Shown: positions 52,078 to 60,420, numbered from the stretch's first letter. The stretch is 64,000 nucleotides of DNA from Coriobacteriia bacterium (GCA_030652115.1 JAUSBK010000007.1:124001-188000); one strand, 5' to 3'. Notes: generated from the sequence alone by a model not told the origin. Made by a program: numbers and translations.

Positions 52078-52137
52078 CTCCAACAAACGGATCAACCTGA
52101 CGCGCTTCGCTCGCAGGTTATCCGTCAGGCGTTAGGC
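52078..52137 (+). repeat. integron attC (59-base element)-like recombination site
   Basis: The right end holds a perfect R' core GTTAGGC (52131-52137); the left holds a degenerate partner CTCCAAC (52078-52084). Between them ACGGAT-c-AACCTG (87-99 of 52000) pairs exactly with CAGGTT-ATCCGT (114-125), leaving one extrahelical C at 52093, and GCG/CGC pairs near the tip. A hairpin with an unpaired base between R'' and R' is the hallmark of attC. It directly follows the HEPN stop, as attC does in a gene cassette. Confidence 0.75.
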
Positions 52138-52256
52138 GCGGCACCCCATGGTTCAATACGCGTCCGCTATCGCCCACCATTACGTACTTCTTCACAAGTC
52201 GGCTCCCTTGCGGGCCGGCTCTTGTGTTTGTGACCTGGGATTATTCGATTCCCCTC

Positions 52257-52375
52257 GTCGGGCAAAGCCCTCCGAACAGCACTCGCGTCCCTCGTGCATG
52301 TTGGTTTTCGGTGGTCACACGGTGGTTGGGACTGAGGGATTCCTTAACAAGAAATGGTCGCCGTGCCATGCCGTG
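52257..52375 (+). repeat. non-coding repeat B' (second copy)
   Basis: Diverged copy of 49594-49739, beginning GTCGGGCAAAGCCCTC and ending around CCGTGCCATG, without the hairpin insert of the first copy. It is followed directly by repeat A'. The stretch 52138-52256 between the attC site and this repeat contains nothing I recognise, and no gene is visible from 52070 to 52550. Confidence 0.65.
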
Positions 52376-52387
52376 ACCCGTGACGGC

Positions 52388-52463
52388 TGAACGGGGTGTT
52401 CTCCCGAAAGGGAGGGGCCGCTGTTGCCGAGTCAGGGGCGGTTTGCTGACGAATTTGCTGACG
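52388..52463 (+). repeat. repeat A' with its own paired 10-mers (second arm-type pair)
   Basis: The 54 bases from 52388 align without gaps to those from 48552 (both contain TTCTCCCGAA and GGGAGGGGCCGCTGTTG). They are followed at the identical offset by TTTGCTGACG-AA-TTTGCTGACG (52442-52451 and 52454-52463). The left arm of the tRNA terminator is degraded here and no tRNA end precedes it. This looks like the end of a second integrated element. Confidence 0.7.
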
Positions 52464-52550
52464 GCACCGTCCGAAGATGTCAGGTACTGGGTCTATTATC
52501 GGTTTGGCTGCTGACTCTTGAGACGTAGCCCGGCTTAGAGGAGAAGACGC

Positions 52551-53372
52551 ATGATTTGGGACTTGATGGACGAACTTGAAGGGGTTGTCGACAGTGAGTT
52601 CAAAGATCCGGTAGAAGTGGTCGACGTTGGGACATTCCCAGACGTGGACCAACTGGCGCTGGAGGTGCGTCGGTGGCAACGCCTGAAGGACCTCTACTGT
52701 GTGTCCGTCGACCTGAGAAACTCGACCGCTCTTGATGTGGGTGCTCACGCAAGCACAAGCGCCAGCCTGTACGAGGCCGTCACGGGGAGCTGCGCGAAGA
52801 TCGTGAAGCGACTCAACCCTCAGTTCGTCGACATACAAGGGGATGGCCTGTTCGCGCTCTTCCACGGGGCTATGGCGGTCGAGCGGGCGATCTGCGCGGC
52901 CATCTCACTGAAGACATTTGGCGAGAGAGTGCTGGAACCCATGATAGAGAAGCATCGGGCGGAGAAGCTTGGCGAGCGGTTCCCACAAACCGGCCTGAAG
53001 ATAGGCGTGGCATCCGGCACTACGGTCGTCAAGCGCGTTGGCGTCAGAACCATAAACGAACCGGTGTGGGCGGGACGAGCTGTACCGTACGCGGTCAAGG
53101 CGAGCGAAACATGCGAGCCGAAGCAGCTGTTGGTCACGCAGGCGGTTCACAACAGGATCGCTGGCAACGAGTACCTTACGTGGTCGTGCGGATGCGACGG
53201 CGCCGGGAACACGAATCAGCCCAAGAGGCTTTGGGCAGAGGCCGCCGAGATGCCGGGAGTTCCCGGAATGATGCTGTGGAGTCTCGGCACTACGTGGTGT
53301 CGTGTGCATGGCGACGCCTTCTATGACGCTGTGCTTGCTGGGAGTATTCGCAGAGACGACATCAGGGGGTAG
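52551..53372 (+). CDS. pycC: Pycsar-like nucleotide cyclase (class III cyclase domain)
   Basis: A 273-residue protein with a class III adenylate/guanylate cyclase fold: the first metal-binding Asp in VSVDLRNST (Asp54), the second in DIQGDGLFALF (Asp98), and later LKIGVASGTTVVKRVG. No membrane helix or receptor domain, unlike signalling cyclases. With the downstream membrane effector this is the two-gene layout of Pycsar anti-phage systems, where the cyclase makes cCMP or cUMP on infection. Which pyrimidine is made cannot be read here. ATG with GAGGAG upstream. Confidence 0.82.
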   Translation: MIWDLMDELEGVVDSEFKDPVEVVDVGTFPDVDQLALEVRRWQRLKDLYCVSVDLRNSTALDVGAHASTSASLYEAVTGSCAKIVKRLNPQFVDIQGDGLFALFHGAMAVERAICAAISLKTFGERVLEPMIEKHRAEKLGERFPQTGLKIGVASGTTVVKRVGVRTINEPVWAGRAVPYAVKASETCEPKQLLVTQAVHNRIAGNEYLTWSCGCDGAGNTNQPKRLWAEAAEMPGVPGMMLWSLGTTWCRVHGDAFYDAVLAGSIRRDDIRG

Positions 53373-53376
53373 TGGA

Positions 53377-53889
53377 ATGGCTGTAGCGGAGGGGTGGTCC
53401 GACGGGTGCACTAGCCTGGCACAGACACTGCTCGGCGAGAGTCGCCGAGAGCTGGAGCGGGCGGATGCCAAGGCGATAGGGCTTCTCAGTTTCTGCGGTC
53501 TACTCGTTGGTGTGGTTGTGGCGGGAATGATTGCCGGTGAGTGGAGCCCTTCACACCTCGGCGAGACGCAACGCCTGGTTTGGTGGGCGGGGGCGGGGAT
53601 GATAGTTGCCGCCTTCACGCTGTTCGGTTCAGCGGTATGGCCCAGAACGAAGAAGAGCCAGTTCGCACAGAACCGCGAGTGCGTCACGTACTTCGGCGAT
53701 GTGGAAGCGACCTGGAACCTGCGCCATTTGGGCGAAGTGCTCGAACGGACGTGCACCTGTCTTCCTGACCGCGACGGCGAGCAACTGCTGACCATCGCCA
53801 AGTACGCGAGACTGAAGTACTCACTGATCAGGTGGGGAATGGCGCTATATGGGCTCGGTGCACTGGCAGCGACTGCAGCAGCGCTCTAG
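53377..53889 (+). CDS. Pycsar-like transmembrane effector (PycTM, DUF5706-like)
   Basis: A 170-residue protein. The N-terminal helix (LLGESRRELERADAKAIGLLSFC) matches the ADxKA start of Pycsar TM effectors (recalled). Three membrane helices follow (about 33-52, 66-88 and 150-169), with a cytoplasmic domain between the last two. On cyclic nucleotide binding, such effectors are thought to disrupt the membrane and stop phage growth. The ATG at 53377 lies four bases after the cyclase stop with GGGGGT upstream. Confidence 0.8.
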   Translation: MAVAEGWSDGCTSLAQTLLGESRRELERADAKAIGLLSFCGLLVGVVVAGMIAGEWSPSHLGETQRLVWWAGAGMIVAAFTLFGSAVWPRTKKSQFAQNRECVTYFGDVEATWNLRHLGEVLERTCTCLPDRDGEQLLTIAKYARLKYSLIRWGMALYGLGALAATAAAL

Positions 53890-53950
53890 CCGTGTTAGGC
53901 AGTGGGCGCATGCGGCGCCCCTCGGATTCGCTGGCCGCTAGTGGGACCCA

Positions 53951-54157
53951 GTGCCCATCGTCGTGACTATTAGTCGTGGTCGACTACAGGCGGCACGAGA
54001 CTACTTCCTTGTGATGATCGCCAATGGAAGGACGCCAACAGCGGTAGAAGGCGGTCCGTTCGATGGACTCCGGTACTTCGTGACTGAGATTGATGGTCAG
54101 GAGTACTGGGTGACGGAGCAGGGGTTGTTCGACTCGCCGGGGGACATCGCCGGGTAG
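53951..54157 (+). CDS. small protein of unknown function (possible)
   Basis: A 68-residue frame from a GTG start, reading RTPTAVEGGPFDGLRYFV and ending in a plausible soluble core (EIDGQEYWVTEQGLFDSPG). There is no strong ribosome site. It lies between the Pycsar pair and the restriction locus in the same direction. Codon use is like the neighbours. It could be a real small gene or chance; no family recognised. Confidence 0.4.
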   Translation: MPIVVTISRGRLQAARDYFLVMIANGRTPTAVEGGPFDGLRYFVTEIDGQEYWVTEQGLFDSPGDIAG

Positions 54158-54246
54158 ACGTGCGTCTTCAGACGGCTGTGTCGTGTGCCTGCGGTACGAT
54201 GGCAAGAGCGACACGCGATCGGTTCATTCTGAGGGGGGTCCTATTC

Positions 54247-56523
54247 TTGCCGCGACTCACTGAGCAGGAACAGCAGGAGATCATCCGCTTCCTTGAGGCT
54301 GACAAGCCGCTGCCCGACAAGTACCGGTTCCTGCTGTTCGGTGACAAGCGCGAGGTCGAACTCGTGTGGAATGGCAAGACCAACGAGGTCTGCAATATCA
54401 TTCTGCCCTTTCAGACGATCGAACAGGTAGATGAGCCACGGGCGGAAACCGCCGATGACACGGCGTTGCAGCTGGACTTGTTCTCGCTCGATGAACGCGG
54501 AAGACAGCTTCGGGGTTGGACCAACAAGCTGATCTGGGGGGACAACAAGTTGGTCCTGTCGTCGCTGAAGAACGGACCTCTGAGGGAGGAAATCGAGGAG
54601 CAGGGTGGTCTGAAGCTGGTCTACATTGACCCGCCATTTGATGTCGGGGCGGACTTCTCAATGGACATCGAGATCGGTGACGACACCTTCACCAAGAGGC
54701 CGAACATCCTGGAAGAGATCGCGTATCGGGATACGTGGGGCCAGGGTGCCGACTCGTTCATTGCGATGCTTTACGAACGACTCGTGCTGATCCGAGACCT
54801 CATGTCGTCTGATGGCGGCATCTACGTTCACATGGGCAGGAATGTGTCCCACCTTATTCGACTGGTCTGTGACGAGGTGTTCGGTCGAGAGAATCTGGTC
54901 AACGAGATTACGTGGCAGAGAGCGCACGCCCACGGTGACACAGGTCAAGGAGCAGCTCACTTCGGTCGCGTTACTGAAGCCATCCTCTATTACACGAAGA
55001 GCGACAAGCCCACATGGAATCCTCAGTACACGGCTTACTCGGACGCCATCATCTCCCGCGACTACAAGTACGTGGATGAGGCGACGGGTGAGCGGTACAG
55101 GCTCATGCCGGTGGACGGACCAGGCGGTGCATCGAAGGGCAATCCCTATTACTCGTTCCTCGGTGTGAAGGGCTACTGGAGGTACTCGGAGTCGACGATG
55201 CAAGCACTGTACGAGTCTGGCGAGATCTTGCTGTCCTCAACAGGACGATCGCTCAGTCGGAAGCGCTTTCTGAAGGACGCCAAGGGTACTCCCGTAACGG
55301 ATCTCTGGGATGACGTGAACCGCATCAGCCCAACCTCCAGCGAACGCCTAGGATACGATACGCAGAAGCCAGAGGCACTACTGTCGCGAATCATCGAGGC
55401 ATCGTCGAACGTCGGCGATCTGGTGGCGGACTTCTTCTGTGGTTCGGGCACGACGGCTGCTGTCGCGGAGAAGCTTGGCCGAAAGTGGATGGCTGCCGAT
55501 CTCGGCAAGTTCGCCATTCACACAACCCGCAAGCGGATGATCGCTGTTCAGCGCGAGATGAAAGCGGCAGGTAAGGACTACCGTGCCTTCGAACTTCTGA
55601 ACCTCGGGAAGTACGAACGCCAGCACTATGTGGGCGTCAATTCTGACCTGCGTGAGGAGCAGAAGCAGCAGCAGCTGGCCGCCAGGGAGCGAGCATTCCT
55701 CGACCTCATCCTTCGTGCCTACAGGGCGGAGGGCGTTGAGGGCTTCGAGACTATCAGCGGCAAGAAGGCTGGCCGACTCGTTGTGGTCGGTCCGATCAAC
55801 ATGCCAGTGACTCGCCTTTTCGTGGAAGAGGTCATTCTTGAGTGCAGGAAGCAGCACATCACCAAAGTGGACGTTCTTGGGTTCGAGTTTGAGATGGGGC
55901 TTTTCCCGAACATCCTGGACGAAGCACGAGGCAAGGGCATCGACATTTCTCCCAAGCAGATTCCTCGGGAAGTGTTCGACAAGCGGGCCGTCGATAAGAA
56001 TCAGGTCGTCTTCCATGATGTGGCCTACATCGAGGTGAAACCTCACATGAAGAGCGACTCCGTTGCAGTGGAGCTAACGGACTACTCAGTCTTCTACTCA
56101 CAGGATTCGATCGCATCGGCTGAGGAATCGCTCAAGAAGAAGGGCGACAAGGTCGTCGTCGAGCGAGGGCAGATCGTCAAGGTCAGCATGGATGAGCATG
56201 GAGTCGTCAGTCGCGAGGTGCTTACGAAGAAGTGGACGGATTGGGTCGACTACTGGGCCGTGGACTTCAACTTCGAGAGCAAGCGCGAGTTGATCCGGGT
56301 GAAGAACGAGGACACGGGTGAGTGGGAGGAGCGCTGGACTGGCGACTACATCTTCGAGAACGAGTGGCAGTCGTTCAGGACCAGGAAGGACCGGGAGCTT
56401 GAACTGAAGAGTGTGGCCCATGAGTGCACACCTGGTCGTCGCAAGATCGCAGTCAAGGTCGTCGACATCTTCGGCAACGACACAATGACCATCGTCGAGG
56501 TCAACGTAGGGGGGAAGGACTGA
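54247..56523 (+). CDS. type III restriction-modification methyltransferase (Mod)
   Basis: A 758-residue beta-class N6-adenine methyltransferase. The order is catalytic DPPFD (motif IV, about residue 129) then AdoMet-binding FFCGSGTTAAVAEKLGRKW (motif I, about 397), which defines the beta class. Between them lies a large target-recognition region. The start is TTG 54247, where GAGGGGGGT lies upstream and family homology begins (PRLTEQEQQEIIRFLEADK). It sets the recognition sequence for the Res subunit and protects host DNA. The stop overlaps the res ATG. Confidence 0.9.
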   Translation: MPRLTEQEQQEIIRFLEADKPLPDKYRFLLFGDKREVELVWNGKTNEVCNIILPFQTIEQVDEPRAETADDTALQLDLFSLDERGRQLRGWTNKLIWGDNKLVLSSLKNGPLREEIEEQGGLKLVYIDPPFDVGADFSMDIEIGDDTFTKRPNILEEIAYRDTWGQGADSFIAMLYERLVLIRDLMSSDGGIYVHMGRNVSHLIRLVCDEVFGRENLVNEITWQRAHAHGDTGQGAAHFGRVTEAILYYTKSDKPTWNPQYTAYSDAIISRDYKYVDEATGERYRLMPVDGPGGASKGNPYYSFLGVKGYWRYSESTMQALYESGEILLSSTGRSLSRKRFLKDAKGTPVTDLWDDVNRISPTSSERLGYDTQKPEALLSRIIEASSNVGDLVADFFCGSGTTAAVAEKLGRKWMAADLGKFAIHTTRKRMIAVQREMKAAGKDYRAFELLNLGKYERQHYVGVNSDLREEQKQQQLAARERAFLDLILRAYRAEGVEGFETISGKKAGRLVVVGPINMPVTRLFVEEVILECRKQHITKVDVLGFEFEMGLFPNILDEARGKGIDISPKQIPREVFDKRAVDKNQVVFHDVAYIEVKPHMKSDSVAVELTDYSVFYSQDSIASAEESLKKKGDKVVVERGQIVKVSMDEHGVVSREVLTKKWTDWVDYWAVDFNFESKRELIRVKNEDTGEWEERWTGDYIFENEWQSFRTRKDRELELKSVAHECTPGRRKIAVKVVDIFGNDTMTIVEVNVGGKD

Positions 56524-59201
56524 TGGCGCTACATCCCGACTTTCCGCAGTCGCCGTACTCAGTTCTCAACCCTGAGATTCGTTGGTTCCCGGCTGATGAA
56601 GCTATGCGCGCCACCACTATGGACAAGTTGATGCCGCCGTTGGTCTCGCAGCTCAGACGGAAGGTCAAGGAGTTCAGAGACAGCGGCTATGTTGGAGCCG
56701 CAAACACGAGCAAGAGCTTGCTCGAATGGTGGTTCAAGACTCCGCACCTTGTTCCACAGGCGGACGGCACAACAGGCGAGTTTCAGTACTACTTCGCTCA
56801 GCGCGAGGCACTGGAGACGATCATCTACCTGCACGACGTCGTCGGCGTGAAGGACAAGTATGACCTCATGCGTTTCGACAGCAGCGGGCAGGTCTCGGCA
56901 GGCATGTTCGATGAGGACTGGCGGCGTTTCGTCATCAAGATGGCCACTGGCAGTGGCAAGACGAAAGTGCTTGCGTTGGCTCTGGCGTGGAGTTACTTCC
57001 ACAAGTTATACGAGCCTGAATCGGGCCTATCCAGGAACTTCCTAGTCATCACGCCCAACATCATCGTGCTGGACCGTGTTCGTCGTGACTTCGAGGGCTT
57101 GAGGATATTCTTCAGCGATCCAATAGTCCCGGACGACGGATACGAAGGCCAGGATTGGCGCAGTGACTTTCAGCTGGACTTTCACCTACAGGATCAGGTT
57201 AAGGTCACTCACCCCACAGGCAACATCTTCCTAACGAACATCCATCGTGTCTATTCGGGCGACGATATCGCCGCGACTCCGGATGACGACGACATGATGG
57301 AGTACTTCCTGGGCAAGCGCCCGGTCGGTGGTACGACTGACTCCAAAGTGGACTTGGGGATGATAGTTCGTGACATCGACGAGCTGATGATTCTGAACGA
57401 CGAGGCGCACCATATTCATGACGCCCGTCTAGCATGGTTCAAGTCCATACAGGACATTCGCAATCGCTTGCTTCAGAAGGGCGGGGAGCTGTCTCTGCAG
57501 ATTGATGTGACGGCAACTCCCAAGCACAACAATGGTGGGATCTTCGTGCAGACGATTGCCGACTATCCACTGGTGGAGGCGATTTCGCAGAACGTCGTGA
57601 AGCATCCGGTACTTCCCGATGCAGCGAGTCGGGCCAGGCTGGTGGAACAGCAGAGCGCCAAGTTCACTGAGAAGTACGCTGACTACATCCACCTTGGAGT
57701 AGTCGAATGGCGCAAGGCGTTCGAGGAGCACGAGAAGATGGGCAAGAAGGCCATCTTGTTCGTGATGACGGATGACACCCGCAATTGTGACGACGTCAAG
57801 GAGTACCTGGAGGGTACGTATCCAGATTTGAAGGGTGCCGTCCTGATCATTCACACGAAGGAGAACGGCGAGATATCCGAGTCAGCGACCGGCAAGAACA
57901 AAGACGAGCTTGAGAGGTTGCGCGAACAGGCCAACAGCATCGATCAGCCCGATAGCGAGTGGAAGGCGATCGTCTCTGTCCTGATGCTCAAAGAGGGGTG
58001 GGATGTACGGAACGTGACCACGATCGTTGGTCTTCGTGCCTATTCCGCCAAGAGCAACATCCTGCCTGAGCAGACCCTTGGGCGCGGACTTCGGAAGATG
58101 TACGCAGGCGGTGTCGAGGAGTACGTGAGTGTTGTCGGCACTGACGCCTTCATGGAGTTCGTAGAGTCGATCCAACAGGAGGGTGTTGTGCTGGAGCGTC
58201 GTCCTATGGGCGAGCAGTCCGGTCCGAACACACCGATCGCAATCGAGGTGGACCACGAGAACGTGCACAAGGACCTCGACAAGCTGGACATAGAGATCCC
58301 GGTTCTCACACCGCGTGTCTTCCGCGAGTACAAGAACCTCGCTGATCTGGATGTCGACCGTTTGTCCCACCAGGTCGTGGCATACAAGGCGTTCACGGAT
58401 GAAGAGCAGCGGGAGATTGTCTTCAAAGACATCACTACTGGCGAGATCACGCACACCACCTACCTGGACACAGCGGGCATTGCTGACTACCGCAGCGTCA
58501 TCGGCTACTTCGCCCGGACCATCATGAAGGACCTTCGGCTGGTGTCTGGATACGACGTCCTATACGGCAAGGTCAAGGCATTCGTGGAGACCAAGCTGTT
58601 CGGTCGTTCTGTCGACATGGAAGACCCGAACACGTTGCGGAACTTGGCTGAGTTGGCCGCAACTCGCACCGCCATCGAGACATTCAAGAAGGCAGTGAAC
58701 GAGCTGACGATTCTGGATCGTGGCGACGCGGAGATTCGGGACACGATCAAGTTGAGGCAGACGAGACCCTTCATGGCGAAGGAGCAGGGGTACGTCGTGC
58801 CGAGGAAGAGCGTGTTCAATCGGATCATCGGCGACAGCAACCTTGAGCTGCGGTTTGCTCAGTTCCTAGAGGAGTGTCCGGACGTTGTGTCGTATGCGAA
58901 GAACTACTTCGCAGTTCATTTCAAGCTCGACTATGTCAACGCCGACGGCAACATCTCCGACTACTACCCTGACTTTGTCGTGCGAGAGACGAGCGGCGAC
59001 TATGTCGTCGTCGAGACCAAGGGCCTTGAGGATATGGACGTGCCGCTGAAGATGCAGCGCCTGAAGCTCTGGTGCCAGGATGTGAACGCTGTTCAAGAAG
59101 TGCAGAGATTCGACTTCGTCTACGTTGATGAAGATGGCTTCAACAAGTATCGTCCTACAACATTCTCCAGCCTCAGAACAGGCTTCACGGAGTACAAGTA
59201 G
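56523..59201 (+). CDS. type III restriction enzyme, Res subunit
   Basis: An 892-residue SF2 helicase-nuclease: Walker A MATGSGKT (about 140), motif II LNDEAHH (about 291), motif VI QTLGRGLRKM (about 517), and a C-terminal PD-(D/E)xK nuclease with SDYYPDFVVRETSGDYVVVETKG (about 815). All key residues are present. It needs two Mod-bound sites in opposite orientation to cut in known type III systems. The ATG shares one base with the mod stop; the open frame extending upstream is a shadow of mod. Confidence 0.93.
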   Translation: MALHPDFPQSPYSVLNPEIRWFPADEAMRATTMDKLMPPLVSQLRRKVKEFRDSGYVGAANTSKSLLEWWFKTPHLVPQADGTTGEFQYYFAQREALETIIYLHDVVGVKDKYDLMRFDSSGQVSAGMFDEDWRRFVIKMATGSGKTKVLALALAWSYFHKLYEPESGLSRNFLVITPNIIVLDRVRRDFEGLRIFFSDPIVPDDGYEGQDWRSDFQLDFHLQDQVKVTHPTGNIFLTNIHRVYSGDDIAATPDDDDMMEYFLGKRPVGGTTDSKVDLGMIVRDIDELMILNDEAHHIHDARLAWFKSIQDIRNRLLQKGGELSLQIDVTATPKHNNGGIFVQTIADYPLVEAISQNVVKHPVLPDAASRARLVEQQSAKFTEKYADYIHLGVVEWRKAFEEHEKMGKKAILFVMTDDTRNCDDVKEYLEGTYPDLKGAVLIIHTKENGEISESATGKNKDELERLREQANSIDQPDSEWKAIVSVLMLKEGWDVRNVTTIVGLRAYSAKSNILPEQTLGRGLRKMYAGGVEEYVSVVGTDAFMEFVESIQQEGVVLERRPMGEQSGPNTPIAIEVDHENVHKDLDKLDIEIPVLTPRVFREYKNLADLDVDRLSHQVVAYKAFTDEEQREIVFKDITTGEITHTTYLDTAGIADYRSVIGYFARTIMKDLRLVSGYDVLYGKVKAFVETKLFGRSVDMEDPNTLRNLAELAATRTAIETFKKAVNELTILDRGDAEIRDTIKLRQTRPFMAKEQGYVVPRKSVFNRIIGDSNLELRFAQFLEECPDVVSYAKNYFAVHFKLDYVNADGNISDYYPDFVVRETSGDYVVVETKGLEDMDVPLKMQRLKLWCQDVNAVQEVQRFDFVYVDEDGFNKYRPTTFSSLRTGFTEYK

Positions 59202-60187
59202 TGCGCCGTGCGAAGCTAGCCGTTGGCTCCGAAATGGGTCCTCGCGATCAGGCGCCATCGTTGAGCAGGCGGAAGTGCTGTCAGCTGAGTGGGCGGTCTG
59301 AGATGTCTGGACTCTTCGATGAGACAGGGGAGCCAGACTCCCTCTATGAGCGAATACGAACGAGTGATCTGACGCATATTGAGGCGCTTCGGGAGCGCTT
59401 GGAAGGCATGTGGTCGATGTTTGCGCCGCATGCAGATCGGCACTTCCTGGTGGAGTTTCGTAAGGAGATCAACGCTCGCTACTGGGAGATGTACCTGACC
59501 TGCGCCTTCCTTGAGAAGGGTTGGGAAGTCGCAAGCGGGGACCATGGTCCCGACATCCTGTTGCTCCATGAGGGACAACGCGTCTGGATTGAGGCAGTCG
59601 AGGCAACCCAGGGCGCCGATGGCAGTATGGACCGCTGTCCCGACTTCCCTGAGGGTGTTGCCTTCGACTTTCCCGAGGAGCAGATAGTTCTGCGCTATCG
59701 AAACGCCATAGAGCAGAAGCACCAAAGGCGACTGGAGTTCATCGAATCGGGAATTGTGGGTCCGACGGACGTCTACATCATCGCGGTCAACTCGGGGTGT
59801 ATTCCCTTCGCGTTCGTCAGTGAGGATCCGCCACGGATCGTGGGTGCCGTGTATCCGATGGGAGCACTGCAAGTGCACATAGGTGAAGACGGTCAGACAC
59901 TCGGTGTCGACAATGTGTATCGCCCGTCCGTGTCCAAGGCTAGCGGCAGCCAGGTGAAGACGGATGTCTTCCTGGACGAAGGGTACTCAGGAATCAGTGC
60001 TGTGATTTGCTCAGGCGCAAACGCATTGAACGTGCCAAGCGAGATCGGATCGGACCTCGTTCTAGTCCACAACCTGACGGCTGCATCCCCAGTTCCTTCA
60101 GCGTGGTGGCCCTTCGGGGATGAGTGGAGCGGTCGACTCGTTGAGGATGGTCTGACAATCTCAAAGCTGGGCGAGACTGAAGCGTAG
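59201..60187 (+). CDS. third gene of the type III locus, nuclease-like, function unknown
   Basis: A 328-residue soluble protein whose GTG overlaps the res stop (TAGTG); an ATG at 59303 giving 294 residues is an equally good start. The segment GWEVASGDHGPDILLLHEGQRVWIEAVEA has the spacing of a PD-(D/E)xK core (GPDI, then WIEAVEA), but the last lysine is replaced (Glu-x-Val-Glu), so catalysis is uncertain. The rest is mixed alpha/beta. Not a standard type III component; it is co-transcribed with mod-res. Confidence 0.7.
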   Translation: MRRAKLAVGSEMGPRDQAPSLSRRKCCQLSGRSEMSGLFDETGEPDSLYERIRTSDLTHIEALRERLEGMWSMFAPHADRHFLVEFRKEINARYWEMYLTCAFLEKGWEVASGDHGPDILLLHEGQRVWIEAVEATQGADGSMDRCPDFPEGVAFDFPEEQIVLRYRNAIEQKHQRRLEFIESGIVGPTDVYIIAVNSGCIPFAFVSEDPPRIVGAVYPMGALQVHIGEDGQTLGVDNVYRPSVSKASGSQVKTDVFLDEGYSGISAVICSGANALNVPSEIGSDLVLVHNLTAASPVPSAWWPFGDEWSGRLVEDGLTISKLGETEA

Positions 60188-60223
60188 AATCTGGGTTCGT
60201 CGTTCAGGTAGGTACGAATTGCG

Positions 60224-60260
60224 AGACCCGTCTTCCGATAGGGAGGCGGGTCTTCTTGTT
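60224..60260 (+). terminator. terminator of the restriction locus
   Basis: AGACCCG (60224-60230) pairs with CGGGTCT (60247-60253), extended inward by TCTTCC/GGGAGG with wobble pairs, giving a 13-pair stem and a GATA loop, followed by TCTTGTT. It closes mod-res-third gene. Just behind, TGAGGGATTTC and AGAAATGAG recall repeat B. The rest of 60261-60391 shows nothing. Confidence 0.75.
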
Positions 60261-60391
60261 GAGGGATTTCAGTCAGAAATGAGTAGGTGGGGCTGCCCGT
60301 TCGGCTGCTTCTCAGTCTGTCGACGAGAACGCGCAGTAGATCACTTCGGAAGAGGCGCCAAAGTCGCCGTCACTTGCTACCGATAATGTTG

Positions 60392-60420
60392 TTGACAGGT
60401 TGCTAGCAGGTTGCTAGAAT
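60392..60420 (+). promoter_or_regulatory. consensus promoter made of two 9-base repeats
   Basis: TTGACA (60392-60397) and TAGAAT (60415-60420) are exactly 17 bases apart. GGTTGCTAG occurs twice (60398-60406 and 60409-60417), separated by CA, filling the spacer and entering the -10. One helical turn apart, these repeats could be an operator that controls the gene at 60459, or arm-type sites reused as a promoter. Confidence 0.75.

Noticed and set aside
53894-53900. GTTAGGC after the Pycsar effector gene as a second attC core
   Set aside because: No complementary R'' core or stem with extrahelical bases lies upstream; a seven-base match alone is not evidence.
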